Assembly (NCBI GenBank): GCA_029243165.1
Contig: JAQWSN010000024.1
Location: forward strand, 62,001 to 126,000
Source: Flavobacteriaceae bacterium
Lineage (GTDB): Bacteria > Bacteroidota > Bacteroidia > Flavobacteriales > Flavobacteriaceae
Length of the DNA: 64,000 nucleotides
Direction of reading: 5' to 3'
Position numbers and translations under genes: made by a program. Shown piece by piece: positions 1 through 8,741 of the stretch. Position 1 is the stretch's first letter. Each line of letters opens with the position of its first letter. The notes beneath the pieces are model-generated. The model was not told the origin of the DNA. It saw nothing but the letters and a program-made list of their open reading frames with translations, and ran no database searches.

Positions 1-756
1 CGCTCTTTGAATGAATTTATGAATACTCAAGTTTGGACAAATCAGGAACTTTTAAGTCAAGAAAAAATAACCTGTTCTTTTGTTTTCAATCTTACAGGGT
101 ACAACAATGACCAGTTTGAGGCAACGCTTCAGGTACAGTCACAGCGTCCCGTTTTTGATTCAAATTATGACACTCCTATTTTAAATTTTTTAGATCGGGA
201 TGTTGTATTTAGTTATCAGGAATTTCAACCCCTCTTTTTCAATCAGTCCAGTTTTGAATCCAATTTAGTTTCCCTTATGAGTTTTTACGCCTTTGTCATT
301 TTAGGTTTGGATGCGGATACATTTGTGGAAAATGGAGGAAGTGAAAATTATGAACGAGCGCTTCAAGTAGTAAATTTAGCTCAGGTAACTTCAAGAAAAG
401 GGTGGAGGCCTTCAGACGGAACGAGAAATCGTTTTTGGATGATTGATAATTTACGCTCGAATACGTTTAGAGAGTACAGACAAACTTTGTATCAATACCA
501 CAGAAAGGGCTTAGATCAGATGACTAAAGTTCCTTTGGAAGGCAAAGAAACCATCATGGAAGCGATTCAAGGACTAGAACCCCTTTTTCTAAGAAGACCC
601 AATGCGTTTCTACTTCAGATTTTTTTCGATGCAAAAGTGGAGGAAATTGTTAATTTATTCAAAGAAGGTCCCAAAGTAGAATTTAAGTCCACTGAAGCAG
701 TACTTAAAAAAATTGCACCTTTTTTTGGATCTAGATGGAAGCAAATAAAAGCGTAA
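1..756 (+). CDS. DUF4835 family protein (5' end outside window)
   Basis: The reading frame is open from base 1, so the N-terminus with its expected signal peptide lies upstream of the window. The visible ~250 residues match what I know of DUF4835, a Bacteroidota-specific secreted or envelope family of unknown function. Typical features are a stretch around RPVFDSNYDTPILNF, a segment with GLDADTF, and a C-terminus rich in ILE/FDAK followed by a Trp-containing end. In flavobacteria this gene usually sits just upstream of recN, as it does here (51 bp gap), which supports the call. The TTG at 7 and ATG at 19 should not be taken as real starts. No catalytic motif is visible and the function is unknown. 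Confidence 0.85.
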   Translation, partial: RSLNEFMNTQVWTNQELLSQEKITCSFVFNLTGYNNDQFEATLQVQSQRPVFDSNYDTPILNFLDRDVVFSYQEFQPLFFNQSSFESNLVSLMSFYAFVILGLDADTFVENGGSENYERALQVVNLAQVTSRKGWRPSDGTRNRFWMIDNLRSNTFREYRQTLYQYHRKGLDQMTKVPLEGKETIMEAIQGLEPLFLRRPNAFLLQIFFDAKVEEIVNLFKEGPKVEFKSTEAVLKKIAPFFGSRWKQIKA

Positions 757-807
757 TTTTCCTTAATATCCCTATCTTTAATTTTTAAATTGTTTAATTG
801 AAAAGCC

Positions 808-2460
808 TTGCTAACACAGCTGACAATAAAAAATTTCGCTTTAATTGAAGAACTGGAAGCTTCCTTTTCTTCTGGGATGACTTGCATCACGGGTGAAACT
901 GGAGCTGGTAAATCAATTCTTCTTGGGGGTTTGTCTTTAGTACTTGGAAAACGAGCCGACCTTTCTTCATTGCTAAATCCAAATAAAAAATGCATCGTAG
1001 AGGCTTCTTTTCAAATTGAGGCCTATGCTTTGGAAACTCTTTTTGAAAACTTAGATGTTGATTATGAGAGTCAAACCATATTGCGTCGCGAAATTTTGCC
1101 TCAAGGAAAATCACGAGCATTTATTAATGACACTCCAGTGACCTTGAATGTCTTGGAACAAATTAGTTTGCACTTGATCGACCTGCATTCACAAAATGAT
1201 ACAAGTAGTTTGTTGAGAAATGAATATCAATTTAAAGTTTTAGATGCCTTAGCCAACAATAAAGCACTATTGTCAAAATATGAAGTAGCTCATTCTGAAT
1301 ACAAGTTGACTCAGAAACAATACCAGGAGGTAACTCAGGAGTATGAAAAAGCAAAAGCCTCTCATGAGTTAGATGATTTTTTGTATCAGGAACTGCTGAA
1401 GTTAAATCTTCAGGAAGGAATGCATGAAAATTTGGAAAGTAAACACAGCGCTCTTATTCATGTAGACTATTTACAATCAACACTGGCTGAAGCAGTTCAG
1501 CTTTTGGAGAACGAATCTACTGGAATACTTGATCAGTTGTTAAAGCTCCGAGGCCTTGCTTCAGGTCTGGAACAGAAATCCAGCCGTTTTACAACCTTGC
1601 AAGAACGCTTTACCAGTATGTTTATTGAAGCCGAAGACCTTTTAGCAGAATGCAAACTTCAATTGGAAAATTTAGAAACAAATCCTGAAGAATTAGAAAA
1701 ATTACAATTCAAATTAGATCTTTTGAATCGTCAGATGCAAAAACATAAAGTAAATTCTGTTTCAGATCTTATTAAAATTGAAAAGCAATTGGCAGAACGT
1801 CTGAAAAAGACCTTGAATGTAAGTTCTCAACTTGATGAACTTAAAAAAACAGAAAAAAAGCTTGAAAAATTACTTCATAGTCTAGTAAAAAAATTGACTC
1901 AATCAAGAAAAGGAGCAGTCCAAATCCTTGAAAAGGAGCTGAGTGGTTTGGTGTCAAAAATGGGAATGAAAGAGGCTTTTTTTAAAATTGAACTTTTTCC
2001 AGCCGATACTTTTTTAAGCAATGGGTCAGATCAATTAGACTTTCAATTTAAATCAAATAAGGGAAGTGACTTTAAGCCTTTAAAAAAAATTGTGTCAGGA
2101 GGTGAATTGTCCCGAATCATGTTAGCTATTAAATCAATCTTATCCCACTACGTAAAACTACCCACTCTAATTTTTGATGAAATAGATACAGGAGTGTCAG
2201 GAAAAATCTCAGATAGTATTGCAGAGGTTATGGTTTCTATGGGACAACGACTTCAGCTGATTAACATAACACACCTTCCTCAAGTTGCAGCGAAAGGCGA
2301 CTACCATTTCAAAGTCATGAAACGAGAACAAAATGGAAGGACTTTGACAGAGTTATTTTCACTTAATAAAGAAGCACGCATTGATGAAATTGCCATGATG
2401 CTTTCTGGGAATCAAGTCACTCCAACTGCAATTGCACATGCCAAACAATTAATGAATTAA
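808..2460 (+). CDS. recN: DNA repair ATPase RecN
   Basis: SMC-like ATPase acting in double-strand break repair by recombination. The 550 residues begin with LTQLTIKNFALIEELE, the conserved RecN N-terminus. A Walker A motif GETGAGKS lies near residues 29-36. The long middle part (about 150-370) is a Lys/Glu/Leu-rich coiled coil. The C-terminal half has the ABC signature VSGGELSRIML and the Walker B segment LIFDEIDTGVSG, then a D-loop region ending with the TH of ITHLPQVA. Length is normal for the family. The only start that gives the complete N-terminus is TTG at 808; no in-frame ATG precedes the Walker A motif. It follows the DUF4835 gene and precedes fabI. Confidence 0.96.
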   Translation: MLTQLTIKNFALIEELEASFSSGMTCITGETGAGKSILLGGLSLVLGKRADLSSLLNPNKKCIVEASFQIEAYALETLFENLDVDYESQTILRREILPQGKSRAFINDTPVTLNVLEQISLHLIDLHSQNDTSSLLRNEYQFKVLDALANNKALLSKYEVAHSEYKLTQKQYQEVTQEYEKAKASHELDDFLYQELLKLNLQEGMHENLESKHSALIHVDYLQSTLAEAVQLLENESTGILDQLLKLRGLASGLEQKSSRFTTLQERFTSMFIEAEDLLAECKLQLENLETNPEELEKLQFKLDLLNRQMQKHKVNSVSDLIKIEKQLAERLKKTLNVSSQLDELKKTEKKLEKLLHSLVKKLTQSRKGAVQILEKELSGLVSKMGMKEAFFKIELFPADTFLSNGSDQLDFQFKSNKGSDFKPLKKIVSGGELSRIMLAIKSILSHYVKLPTLIFDEIDTGVSGKISDSIAEVMVSMGQRLQLINITHLPQVAAKGDYHFKVMKREQNGRTLTELFSLNKEARIDEIAMMLSGNQVTPTAIAHAKQLMN

Positions 2461-2488
2461 ATGTATCTTTGAACCCTAAAACAAACAA

Positions 2489-3307
2489 ATGTCACATAAA
2501 ATTTTAGAAGGAAAAAAAGGAATTATTTTTGGTGCTTTGGACGACCAGTCCATTGCGTGGAAAACTGCTGAATCTGTTGCAGATGCGGGAGGAAGTTTTG
2601 TGCTTACCAATGCACCAGTTGCGCTAAGAATGGGAACCATTAATGCACTAGCAGAACAAACCAATTCAAAAGTTATTGCTGCGGATGCAACCAATTTGGA
2701 TGATTTAAACGAATTGATTGACCAAGCCCAAGAACACCTTGGTGGAAAGCTTGATTTTGTGTTGCATTCTATTGGCATGTCAGTCAATGTTCGTAAAGGA
2801 AAGCACTACACGGATTTGAACCACGCTTGGATGACAAAGGGTTGGGATGTCTCTGCAGTTTCCTTTCATAAATTGATGCAATGTTTGTATCAGAAAGACG
2901 CCATGAACCCATGGGGGAGTATTGTTGCTCTTTCCTATGTTGCAGCACAGCGTACTTTTCCTAACTACAATGACATGGCAGACAATAAAGCTTATTTAGA
3001 GTCTATTGCTCGTAGTTTTGGATATTTCTTTGGGAAAGACAAAAAAGTTAGAGTAAATACGATCTCTCAATCACCGACCTTAACTACTGCAGGAAAAGGG
3101 GTAGCTGGACTGGATGGCTTTTTGAATTACGCTGAAAAAATGTCTCCTCTAGGAAATGCCACAGCAAAGGAATGTGCTGATTACACGGTTTCTCTTTTTT
3201 CAGATTACACTCGAAAAGTAACGCTGCAAAACCTGTTTCATGATGGCGGATTTTCTAATGTTGGTGTTAGTCAAGAAATCATAGACGCGATCAGTCCAAA
3301 TTCTTAA
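2489..3307 (+). CDS. fabI: Enoyl-[acyl-carrier-protein] reductase (NADH), FabI
   Basis: Catalyses the last step of each elongation cycle of type II fatty acid synthesis, reducing trans-2-enoyl-ACP. The 272-residue protein has the divergent SDR nucleotide-binding start (GIIFGALDDQSIAW) typical of FabI rather than FabG. The catalytic pair is spaced Y-x6-K (Tyr160 and Lys167 in NYNDMADNK), as in E. coli FabI. A second conserved Tyr is in ALSYVAA. Length and motif order are typical. It begins 28 bp after recN and is followed closely by the YbbR-like gene, so it is probably in the same housekeeping transcript. Confidence 0.96.
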   Translation: MSHKILEGKKGIIFGALDDQSIAWKTAESVADAGGSFVLTNAPVALRMGTINALAEQTNSKVIAADATNLDDLNELIDQAQEHLGGKLDFVLHSIGMSVNVRKGKHYTDLNHAWMTKGWDVSAVSFHKLMQCLYQKDAMNPWGSIVALSYVAAQRTFPNYNDMADNKAYLESIARSFGYFFGKDKKVRVNTISQSPTLTTAGKGVAGLDGFLNYAEKMSPLGNATAKECADYTVSLFSDYTRKVTLQNLFHDGGFSNVGVSQEIIDAISPNS

Positions 3308-3330
3308 TACAAAACAGAGGATGTTCCAAA

Positions 3331-4293
3331 ATGTCAGCACAAAATAAAGGAATTGAAAAAGTACTTAAAAGACTTCCAAACAAAAGTCGGTTTCGTTTTT
3401 TCCTTTTATTCGTGTTCATTTCATTTACTTTTTGGATCAGCACAAAGCTTTCTAAGGAATACCAAGTAAAACAATCTTTTTCCATAATCTGGAAGGAAGT
3501 ACCCAAGGGTGTCGTTTTAAGTGAAAATCCTGAACAAATAGATCTTACTTTAAACGCAAGTGGTGTAGAGATTCTTTGGTATCGTTTGTTTAAAAGAACT
3601 TTAGACCTCTCTCTAGAAGGTATCGATTTCAGTACTCCGGATAAAGTATTGAATTTTGAGGATCGTTATTTTGTCATTCAACAACAGCTTCTAAACGGCA
3701 GTAAGTTATTGCAAATAAGTCCGTCGATTTATCCTATTCAATACAGTTTAATGGATTCCAAATGGATTCCCATTCAAGCTCAGACCAATATTCAGTTGCG
3801 CCCTGGTTACTTAGGTGAAGAAACGATTAAGACCATTCCTGATAGTGTTTTGGTTCGAGGCCCTCAAGCTGTTTTGGACACACTGAGTAAGATTGAAACC
3901 CTTGAGTACAAAGCTTCGGATGTTCATCAAATTATTGATGAAGAAATCGAATTAAAAACTTTGAAAGGACTCCAATACGATAAAAATGATACCCGTTTGT
4001 ACTGGTCCGTTATTCAGTATTCTGAAAAGAGTCTCAAAATTTCAATTGAGGTGACCCATCTACCCATTGGGGTTAAGGTGAAATTATTTCCACCAGAAGT
4101 TACAATTAAGGCCACACTTCCCCTTTCGTTACTCAATTCTGTCAATGCTTCTGATTTTTCTTTAGCTGTTGATTATGATGCTATTTTAAGTGAACAGCCC
4201 TCTGTACTTGAGGTCAAACTCTTAAAGCAACCCAATTCCGTTAAAAAAACAATTTGGGAACCTAAAACCGTTAATTACCTTATTAGAAAATGA
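3331..4293 (+). CDS. YbbR-like domain protein
   Basis: A single-pass membrane protein: a basic N-terminus (about residues 1-22), one transmembrane segment (about 22-41, RFFLLFVFISFTFWI), then an extracytoplasmic region built from YbbR-like beta modules (for example ILRPG-type strands and DSVLVRGPQAVLDTLSKIETL near residues 165-195). YbbR domains in Bacillus CdaR regulate a diadenylate cyclase, but in Bacteroidota the function is unproven. The gene directly precedes coaE in many flavobacteria. Here its stop codon overlaps the coaE start by 4 bp (ATGA), which implies translational coupling. Confidence 0.8.
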   Translation: MSAQNKGIEKVLKRLPNKSRFRFFLLFVFISFTFWISTKLSKEYQVKQSFSIIWKEVPKGVVLSENPEQIDLTLNASGVEILWYRLFKRTLDLSLEGIDFSTPDKVLNFEDRYFVIQQQLLNGSKLLQISPSIYPIQYSLMDSKWIPIQAQTNIQLRPGYLGEETIKTIPDSVLVRGPQAVLDTLSKIETLEYKASDVHQIIDEEIELKTLKGLQYDKNDTRLYWSVIQYSEKSLKISIEVTHLPIGVKVKLFPPEVTIKATLPLSLLNSVNASDFSLAVDYDAILSEQPSVLEVKLLKQPNSVKKTIWEPKTVNYLIRK

Positions 4294-4877
4294 AAATCAT
4301 TGGTTTAACAGGAGGAATAGGGAGTGGAAAGTCAACGATGTTGGAATGGTTTCAATCAAAGAACATTCCCTGTTTTGAATCTGATAATGTAGGTAAGATT
4401 TTATTAGAAGATGACTTAAAGCAAGAAGTATTGGATACATTCGGACCGGAACTTTATGCTGACGGAAGACTTGACAGGAAACGACTCGCTGCTCTTGTTT
4501 TTAATGATACTAATGCCCTTGAAAAATTAAATGCTATTGTGCATCCTGCAGTAGCCAAAGCTTTTGAAAAGTTTAAAGAGAAAAATAAGGAAGCACCATG
4601 GGTTGTAAAAGAGACAGCAATCTTGTTTGAAACAGGAATTTATGAAAATTGCGACTTTATTATTTTGGTTTGCGCCCCAATGGAAGATCGAATTTCAAGA
4701 GTGATGAAACGAGATGGTGTGAGCAGAGCATCTGTTTTAGAGCGAATAAAAAAGCAATGGGATGACTCCAAAAAAAGACCTCTAGCCGATTGTATTATTG
4801 AAAATGATCGTATTGATTCTGCTTTAAAACAACTTGAACTCGTATTTTCTAAACTTTTGGATCCAAAAAAGGATTAA
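4290..4877 (+). CDS. coaE: Dephospho-CoA kinase
   Basis: Cytoplasmic enzyme that phosphorylates the ribose 3'-OH of dephospho-CoA, the last step of CoA synthesis. The 195 residues begin with MKIIGLTGGIGSGKST, a textbook P-loop for this family. The substrate-binding regions follow: ESDNVGKILL, then the VHPAV motif near residue 88, then KETAILFETG and the lid segment with R-x-x-R (EDRISRVMKRDG). The length is typical. It starts inside the stop codon of the YbbR-like gene. Confidence 0.96.
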   Translation: MKIIGLTGGIGSGKSTMLEWFQSKNIPCFESDNVGKILLEDDLKQEVLDTFGPELYADGRLDRKRLAALVFNDTNALEKLNAIVHPAVAKAFEKFKEKNKEAPWVVKETAILFETGIYENCDFIILVCAPMEDRISRVMKRDGVSRASVLERIKKQWDDSKKRPLADCIIENDRIDSALKQLELVFSKLLDPKKD

Positions 4878-4971
4878 CAAACTATTGGCATTTTTTTTGA
4901 TTAAAAAAAATGAAATTTGCACTGTTTAAGACAATTATGAATTTTCGTCTTAACTTGTATTAAATGTTTGC

Positions 4972-6561
4972 ATGAAAAGAACTTTATTTATTTCACTCGT
5001 TAGCTTTATGATTGTTTCTATTCTTGGAATAGTAGCTCTCCAGGGGTATTGGATTTATTCCGCATGGGAAGATAAAGAAGAAGAGTTTTCTTTAGCGGTT
5101 CAGCAGTCTCTTCAGTTAGCAGCTGACGAAATACAAGAGCGAGAGTTAACCGATTACATTCAGGCTTATGAAAGTTTAATTGATTCTTTAGAATCACCTG
5201 ACAACGCAAGCTTTGCAAATGTCTTTTTATTCTTAGATGAGGATAAATCCAACAACCTCATTTCATATTATGCTTACGGTATTCTGGAGGAAGATTACAA
5301 AATCACTCCTTATTTAGATCCCAAATTGGGAGATACTATCGATATTGTAACCGATGTGAAGCAAGTTAAAAATACCACGATCATCAATAAAAATGATGTA
5401 TTTGATCGAGAAAATAATATTGCGGCTTCCATAGAAAAAATCAAAACGATTGAGCGGATGAATATCGCCAATCAGCGAATCCGTAATACTTTTAAAGATT
5501 ACACTACAAACACACCGATTCACAAGCGTCTTAATGCCCAAGAGCTCGACTTTGTTTTAAAGCGTCAATTTAATTCTAAGAAGATTATCACACCCTATGA
5601 ATTTGGAATTTACGATGATGGTTTAGCAACCAAGATAAAATCAAATAATTATGTTGAGGAGCAACAAGGATTTCGTTATTCAACACCAATTTTTATGGAT
5701 CAAAATGGTATTGGTCGGTACGAATTGGTAGTCTCCTTTCCCGAAAAGGATCAATATGTTTTTTCATCCATCATTGGATTAGGTGGCTTAACTCTTTTTC
5801 TGACTTTATTCGTTGTTTTTGTTTCTGCCAGCGCGCTGTATCAAATCATACAACAAAAAAAGATTTCTGAGATTAAAACAGATTTTATCAACAACATGTC
5901 CCACGAGTTTAAAACACCGATAGCAACCATCAATTTAGCTTTAGACGCCATTTCCAATCCTAAATCCAGACGCATACCCGAAAAAGTTGACCGTTATGTC
6001 AATATGATCCGTGAGGAGAATACTAGAATGCTTTCCCAGGTAGAAAATGTGTTACGAATATCACAGCTGGAACGGAGTAGCGATCCAATCAAAAAAACTC
6101 AAGTAGATTTTCATCTCATTCTAGAAGATGCCATCAGTCATATTAAATTGATTTTGGATGACAAGACAGGAAGCTTGTCCAAAAATTTTAATGCGAAAGC
6201 AACCACTGTTTTTGGAAACAAAAGTCATTTGACCAATATCATTGTCAATCTGCTTGATAATGCTTTAAAATATTGTGAAGTACCACCTAAAGTAGCTGTT
6301 GAAACTTACAACGAGGAGGATTTTATTGTACTGAAAGTATCAGATAATGGAATTGGTATGAGTCCGATGATCCAAAAGAAAATTTTTGATAAGTTTTATC
6401 GTGCTACTTCGGGTAACATACACAATGTTAAAGGTCATGGACTTGGATTGGCCTATGTAAAAAAAATAATAGATTTTCACAAAGGAGAAATAAAACTTCA
6501 TAGCAAGGTAAATGAAGGGACTACTTTTGTGATTAGACTTCCTATTGATCCTAAAAACTAA
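4972..6561 (+). CDS. Sensor histidine kinase (RprX-like)
   Basis: Membrane sensor of a two-component system. There is an N-terminal transmembrane segment (about residues 7-27) and a long extracytoplasmic sensor of roughly 235 residues with no recognised domain. A second transmembrane segment follows (about 265-287). The HisKA domain has phospho-acceptor His311 in NMSHEFKTP. The HATPase domain shows the N box (LLDNALKY), G1 (DNGIGM), F box and G2 (GHGLGLAYVKK). The partner regulator starts 14 bp downstream. The position after coaE matches the RprX/RprY pair of Bacteroidota, and I use that only as a name by context. The signal sensed is unknown. Confidence 0.92.
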   Translation: MKRTLFISLVSFMIVSILGIVALQGYWIYSAWEDKEEEFSLAVQQSLQLAADEIQERELTDYIQAYESLIDSLESPDNASFANVFLFLDEDKSNNLISYYAYGILEEDYKITPYLDPKLGDTIDIVTDVKQVKNTTIINKNDVFDRENNIAASIEKIKTIERMNIANQRIRNTFKDYTTNTPIHKRLNAQELDFVLKRQFNSKKIITPYEFGIYDDGLATKIKSNNYVEEQQGFRYSTPIFMDQNGIGRYELVVSFPEKDQYVFSSIIGLGGLTLFLTLFVVFVSASALYQIIQQKKISEIKTDFINNMSHEFKTPIATINLALDAISNPKSRRIPEKVDRYVNMIREENTRMLSQVENVLRISQLERSSDPIKKTQVDFHLILEDAISHIKLILDDKTGSLSKNFNAKATTVFGNKSHLTNIIVNLLDNALKYCEVPPKVAVETYNEEDFIVLKVSDNGIGMSPMIQKKIFDKFYRATSGNIHNVKGHGLGLAYVKKIIDFHKGEIKLHSKVNEGTTFVIRLPIDPKN

Positions 6562-6575
6562 TAAGCCTCATTATT

Positions 6576-7277
6576 ATGAAAAACGAAAATAAAAAGATTT
6601 TAATCGTAGAAGATGACTCAAATTTTGGAAATATTCTAAGAGAGTATTTAAGTCTTAATGACTACAACACTACACTCGCTAAAAATGGAATCGAAGGGTT
6701 TGAAAAGTTTAAAAAAGATGAATTTGATCTTTGTATTTTGGATGTTATGATGCCTTACAAAGACGGTTTTTCTTTGGCAAAAGAAATACGAGAAATAAAC
6801 GAAATTGTACCGATCTTTTTTTTAACTGCAAAACATTTGAAAGAAGATGTACTCAAGGGTTTTAAAGTAGGAGCTGACGATTATCTGACCAAACCTTTTG
6901 ATTCGGATGTTTTATTGGCAAAGATTAAAGCTATTTTAAATAGAAGTAATGTTCCCTCACTTCCATCGAATGATACCTTTGAATTTGCATTTAGCGATTT
7001 TACTTTTAATTCAAAACTTCGTTTTTTGACCTACAAAGACAACGAATCAATAAAATTATCTCCTAAAGAAAATCAGTTGTTACGTCTTTTGGTTCTTCAT
7101 ATCAACGATTTACTTCCAAGAGATGTTGCTTTGAACAAAATATGGAGGGATGACAATTACTTTACTTCTAGAAGTATGGATGTTTACATAGCCAAGCTGC
7201 GTAAGTATTTAAGTGCAGACGAAAAGGTGCAAATTCTAAACATTCACGGAGAAGGCTTCCGTTTGGTGACTAGTTAA
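6576..7277 (+). CDS. OmpR-family response regulator (RprY-like)
   Basis: Cytoplasmic DNA-binding regulator paired with the kinase immediately upstream. The receiver domain (about residues 7-120) has the acidic pair ED at 12-13, phospho-acceptor Asp56 in LDVMMP, Thr84 and Lys106 (TKPF). The C-terminal half is a winged-helix Trans_reg_C domain ending in HGEGFRLV. Length (233 residues) is normal. Its last 8 bp overlap the 3' end of the convergent xerD gene, so there is no room for an intergenic terminator between them. Confidence 0.94.
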   Translation: MKNENKKILIVEDDSNFGNILREYLSLNDYNTTLAKNGIEGFEKFKKDEFDLCILDVMMPYKDGFSLAKEIREINEIVPIFFLTAKHLKEDVLKGFKVGADDYLTKPFDSDVLLAKIKAILNRSNVPSLPSNDTFEFAFSDFTFNSKLRFLTYKDNESIKLSPKENQLLRLLVLHINDLLPRDVALNKIWRDDNYFTSRSMDVYIAKLRKYLSADEKVQILNIHGEGFRLVTS

Positions 7278-8172
7278 TATTTCTTGGATGGAATTTTTCC
7301 ATCACTTTCTTTAAATGATGGCTGTCTAAATGGGTGTACACTTCGGTTGTCGTGATGCTTTCATGTCCCATTAATACTTGAATTGTTCTTAAGTCAGCAC
7401 CGTTTTCGAGAAGATGTGTAGCAAATGAATGTCTAAAAGTATGGGGTCCAATTTGTTTTTTAATAGAGGTTTCTCTTGAGAGTTTTTTAATTAAAGTAAA
7501 AATCATTTGTCTTGTCAAGTGTTTTCCATTCCTATTCAAAAACACAATGTCTTGTGATGCAGGATCTATTTTTTGTTGATTTCTTACCTGATTGATGTAG
7601 AGCTGCAAGTATTTTTTAGAGTAGGTGCCCATAGGAACTAAGCGTTGTTTGTTTCCTTTACCTGTAACACGAATCATTTCCTCTTCAAAAAAAAGATTGG
7701 ATAAACTCAGTTGTGTTAATTCAGATACCCTGAGCCCACTTCCGTAAAGTGTTTCTATGATCGCTCGGTTGCGATGCCCTTGAGGATGCCCCAAGTCGAT
7801 CGTATCCATGAGCAAATCGATTTCCTTAAAACTCAATACATCAGGTAATTTACGTCCTAATTTTGGAGCTTCAATAAGGTCAGTAGGGTTGATTTTTATG
7901 TAAGACTCAAAAATCAAGTAATCAAAAAAACTCCGTAAGCCAGCAATGCGCCTAGCTTGGGTATGTGGACTCATTACTTTTGCGGTTTCGTAGATGAATC
8001 TTTGAACCGTTTCCCTAGAACAATCTAAAGGCCCTTCTTCACTTTTAATCTCCAATAAAAAACGTTGGAACATTTTAATATCAAGACCGTAATTCAGTAT
8101 GGAATTCTCAGACAAACCTCTTTCAATCTGAAGATACATTTGATAATCTGAGAGTGCTTGTATCCAATTCAC
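7270..8172 (-). CDS. xerD: Site-specific tyrosine recombinase XerD
   Basis: Tyrosine recombinase that resolves chromosome dimers at dif. The N-terminal SAM-like core-binding domain (about residues 5-90) is followed by the catalytic domain. The catalytic set is visible: Arg148 (GSGLRVSEL), His244 and Arg247 (HTFRHSFATHLL), His270 (LMGHES) and nucleophile Tyr279 (EVYTH). At 300 residues with no extra domains it fits the housekeeping XerD rather than a mobile-element integrase. The position between a core regulator and aroQ, with no repeats or att-like sites nearby, supports this. Confidence 0.93.
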   Translation of the reverse strand: MNWIQALSDYQMYLQIERGLSENSILNYGLDIKMFQRFLLEIKSEEGPLDCSRETVQRFIYETAKVMSPHTQARRIAGLRSFFDYLIFESYIKINPTDLIEAPKLGRKLPDVLSFKEIDLLMDTIDLGHPQGHRNRAIIETLYGSGLRVSELTQLSLSNLFFEEEMIRVTGKGNKQRLVPMGTYSKKYLQLYINQVRNQQKIDPASQDIVFLNRNGKHLTRQMIFTLIKKLSRETSIKKQIGPHTFRHSFATHLLENGADLRTIQVLMGHESITTTEVYTHLDSHHLKKVMEKFHPRNIN

Positions 8173-8228
8173 AACTTGGCTTTTAGGGGATTCAACTGAA
8201 TTTCTATACTTTTACTAAAATAACAAAA

Positions 8229-8645
8229 ATGAAGATCAGTATCATCAATGGCCCAAATTTAAATCTATTGGGAACAAGAGAGCCTTCCGTTTACGGGAAC
8301 CAAACTTTTGAAGACTATTACAAGACGCTTCAAAAAAGATTCCCTCAGGTTGAGTTTGATTATTTCCAGTCTAATGTTGAAGGAGAATTAATCAATCAAT
8401 TGCATCAAGTAGGGTTTTCATCAGATGTTATTCTACTCAATGGAGGTGCTTACACGCATACCTCTGTAGCCATTGGTGATGCAATAAAAGGGATTGATAC
8501 AGCAGTCATAGAAATTCATATCTCTAATACTTTTGCACGTGAAGATTTTCGACATACCTCATACATTACTCCTGCTGCTAAAGGTTTGATCATCGGCTTT
8601 GGATTAGATTCTTATCGTTTAGGAGTGGAAAGCGTTTTGAGTTAA
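8229..8645 (+). CDS. aroQ: 3-dehydroquinate dehydratase, type II
   Basis: Catalyses the third step of the shikimate pathway, dehydrating 3-dehydroquinate through an enolate intermediate. The 138 residues show the type II dehydroquinase pattern: N-terminal INGPNLNLLGTREPSVYG with the catalytic Arg and Tyr, the ILNGGAYTHTS segment, and EIHISNTFAREDFRH with the catalytic His. It diverges from xerD; this is a common neighbour pair in flavobacteria. Confidence 0.96.
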   Translation: MKISIINGPNLNLLGTREPSVYGNQTFEDYYKTLQKRFPQVEFDYFQSNVEGELINQLHQVGFSSDVILLNGGAYTHTSVAIGDAIKGIDTAVIEIHISNTFAREDFRHTSYITPAAKGLIIGFGLDSYRLGVESVLS

Positions 8646-8741
8646 CTTTCTCCAACTTTAAAAAGTTTAAGAACTACTTTTATTTTTTTCACTTCGTCTA
8701 GACTAGTTTAGATTTTTGTATTTTTAATAAAATATTTTTTT

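Noticed and set aside
7270-8172. Tyrosine recombinase as a sign of a mobile element
   Set aside because: It has the length and motifs of XerD, sits among core genes, and has no direct repeats, tRNA or phage genes nearby.
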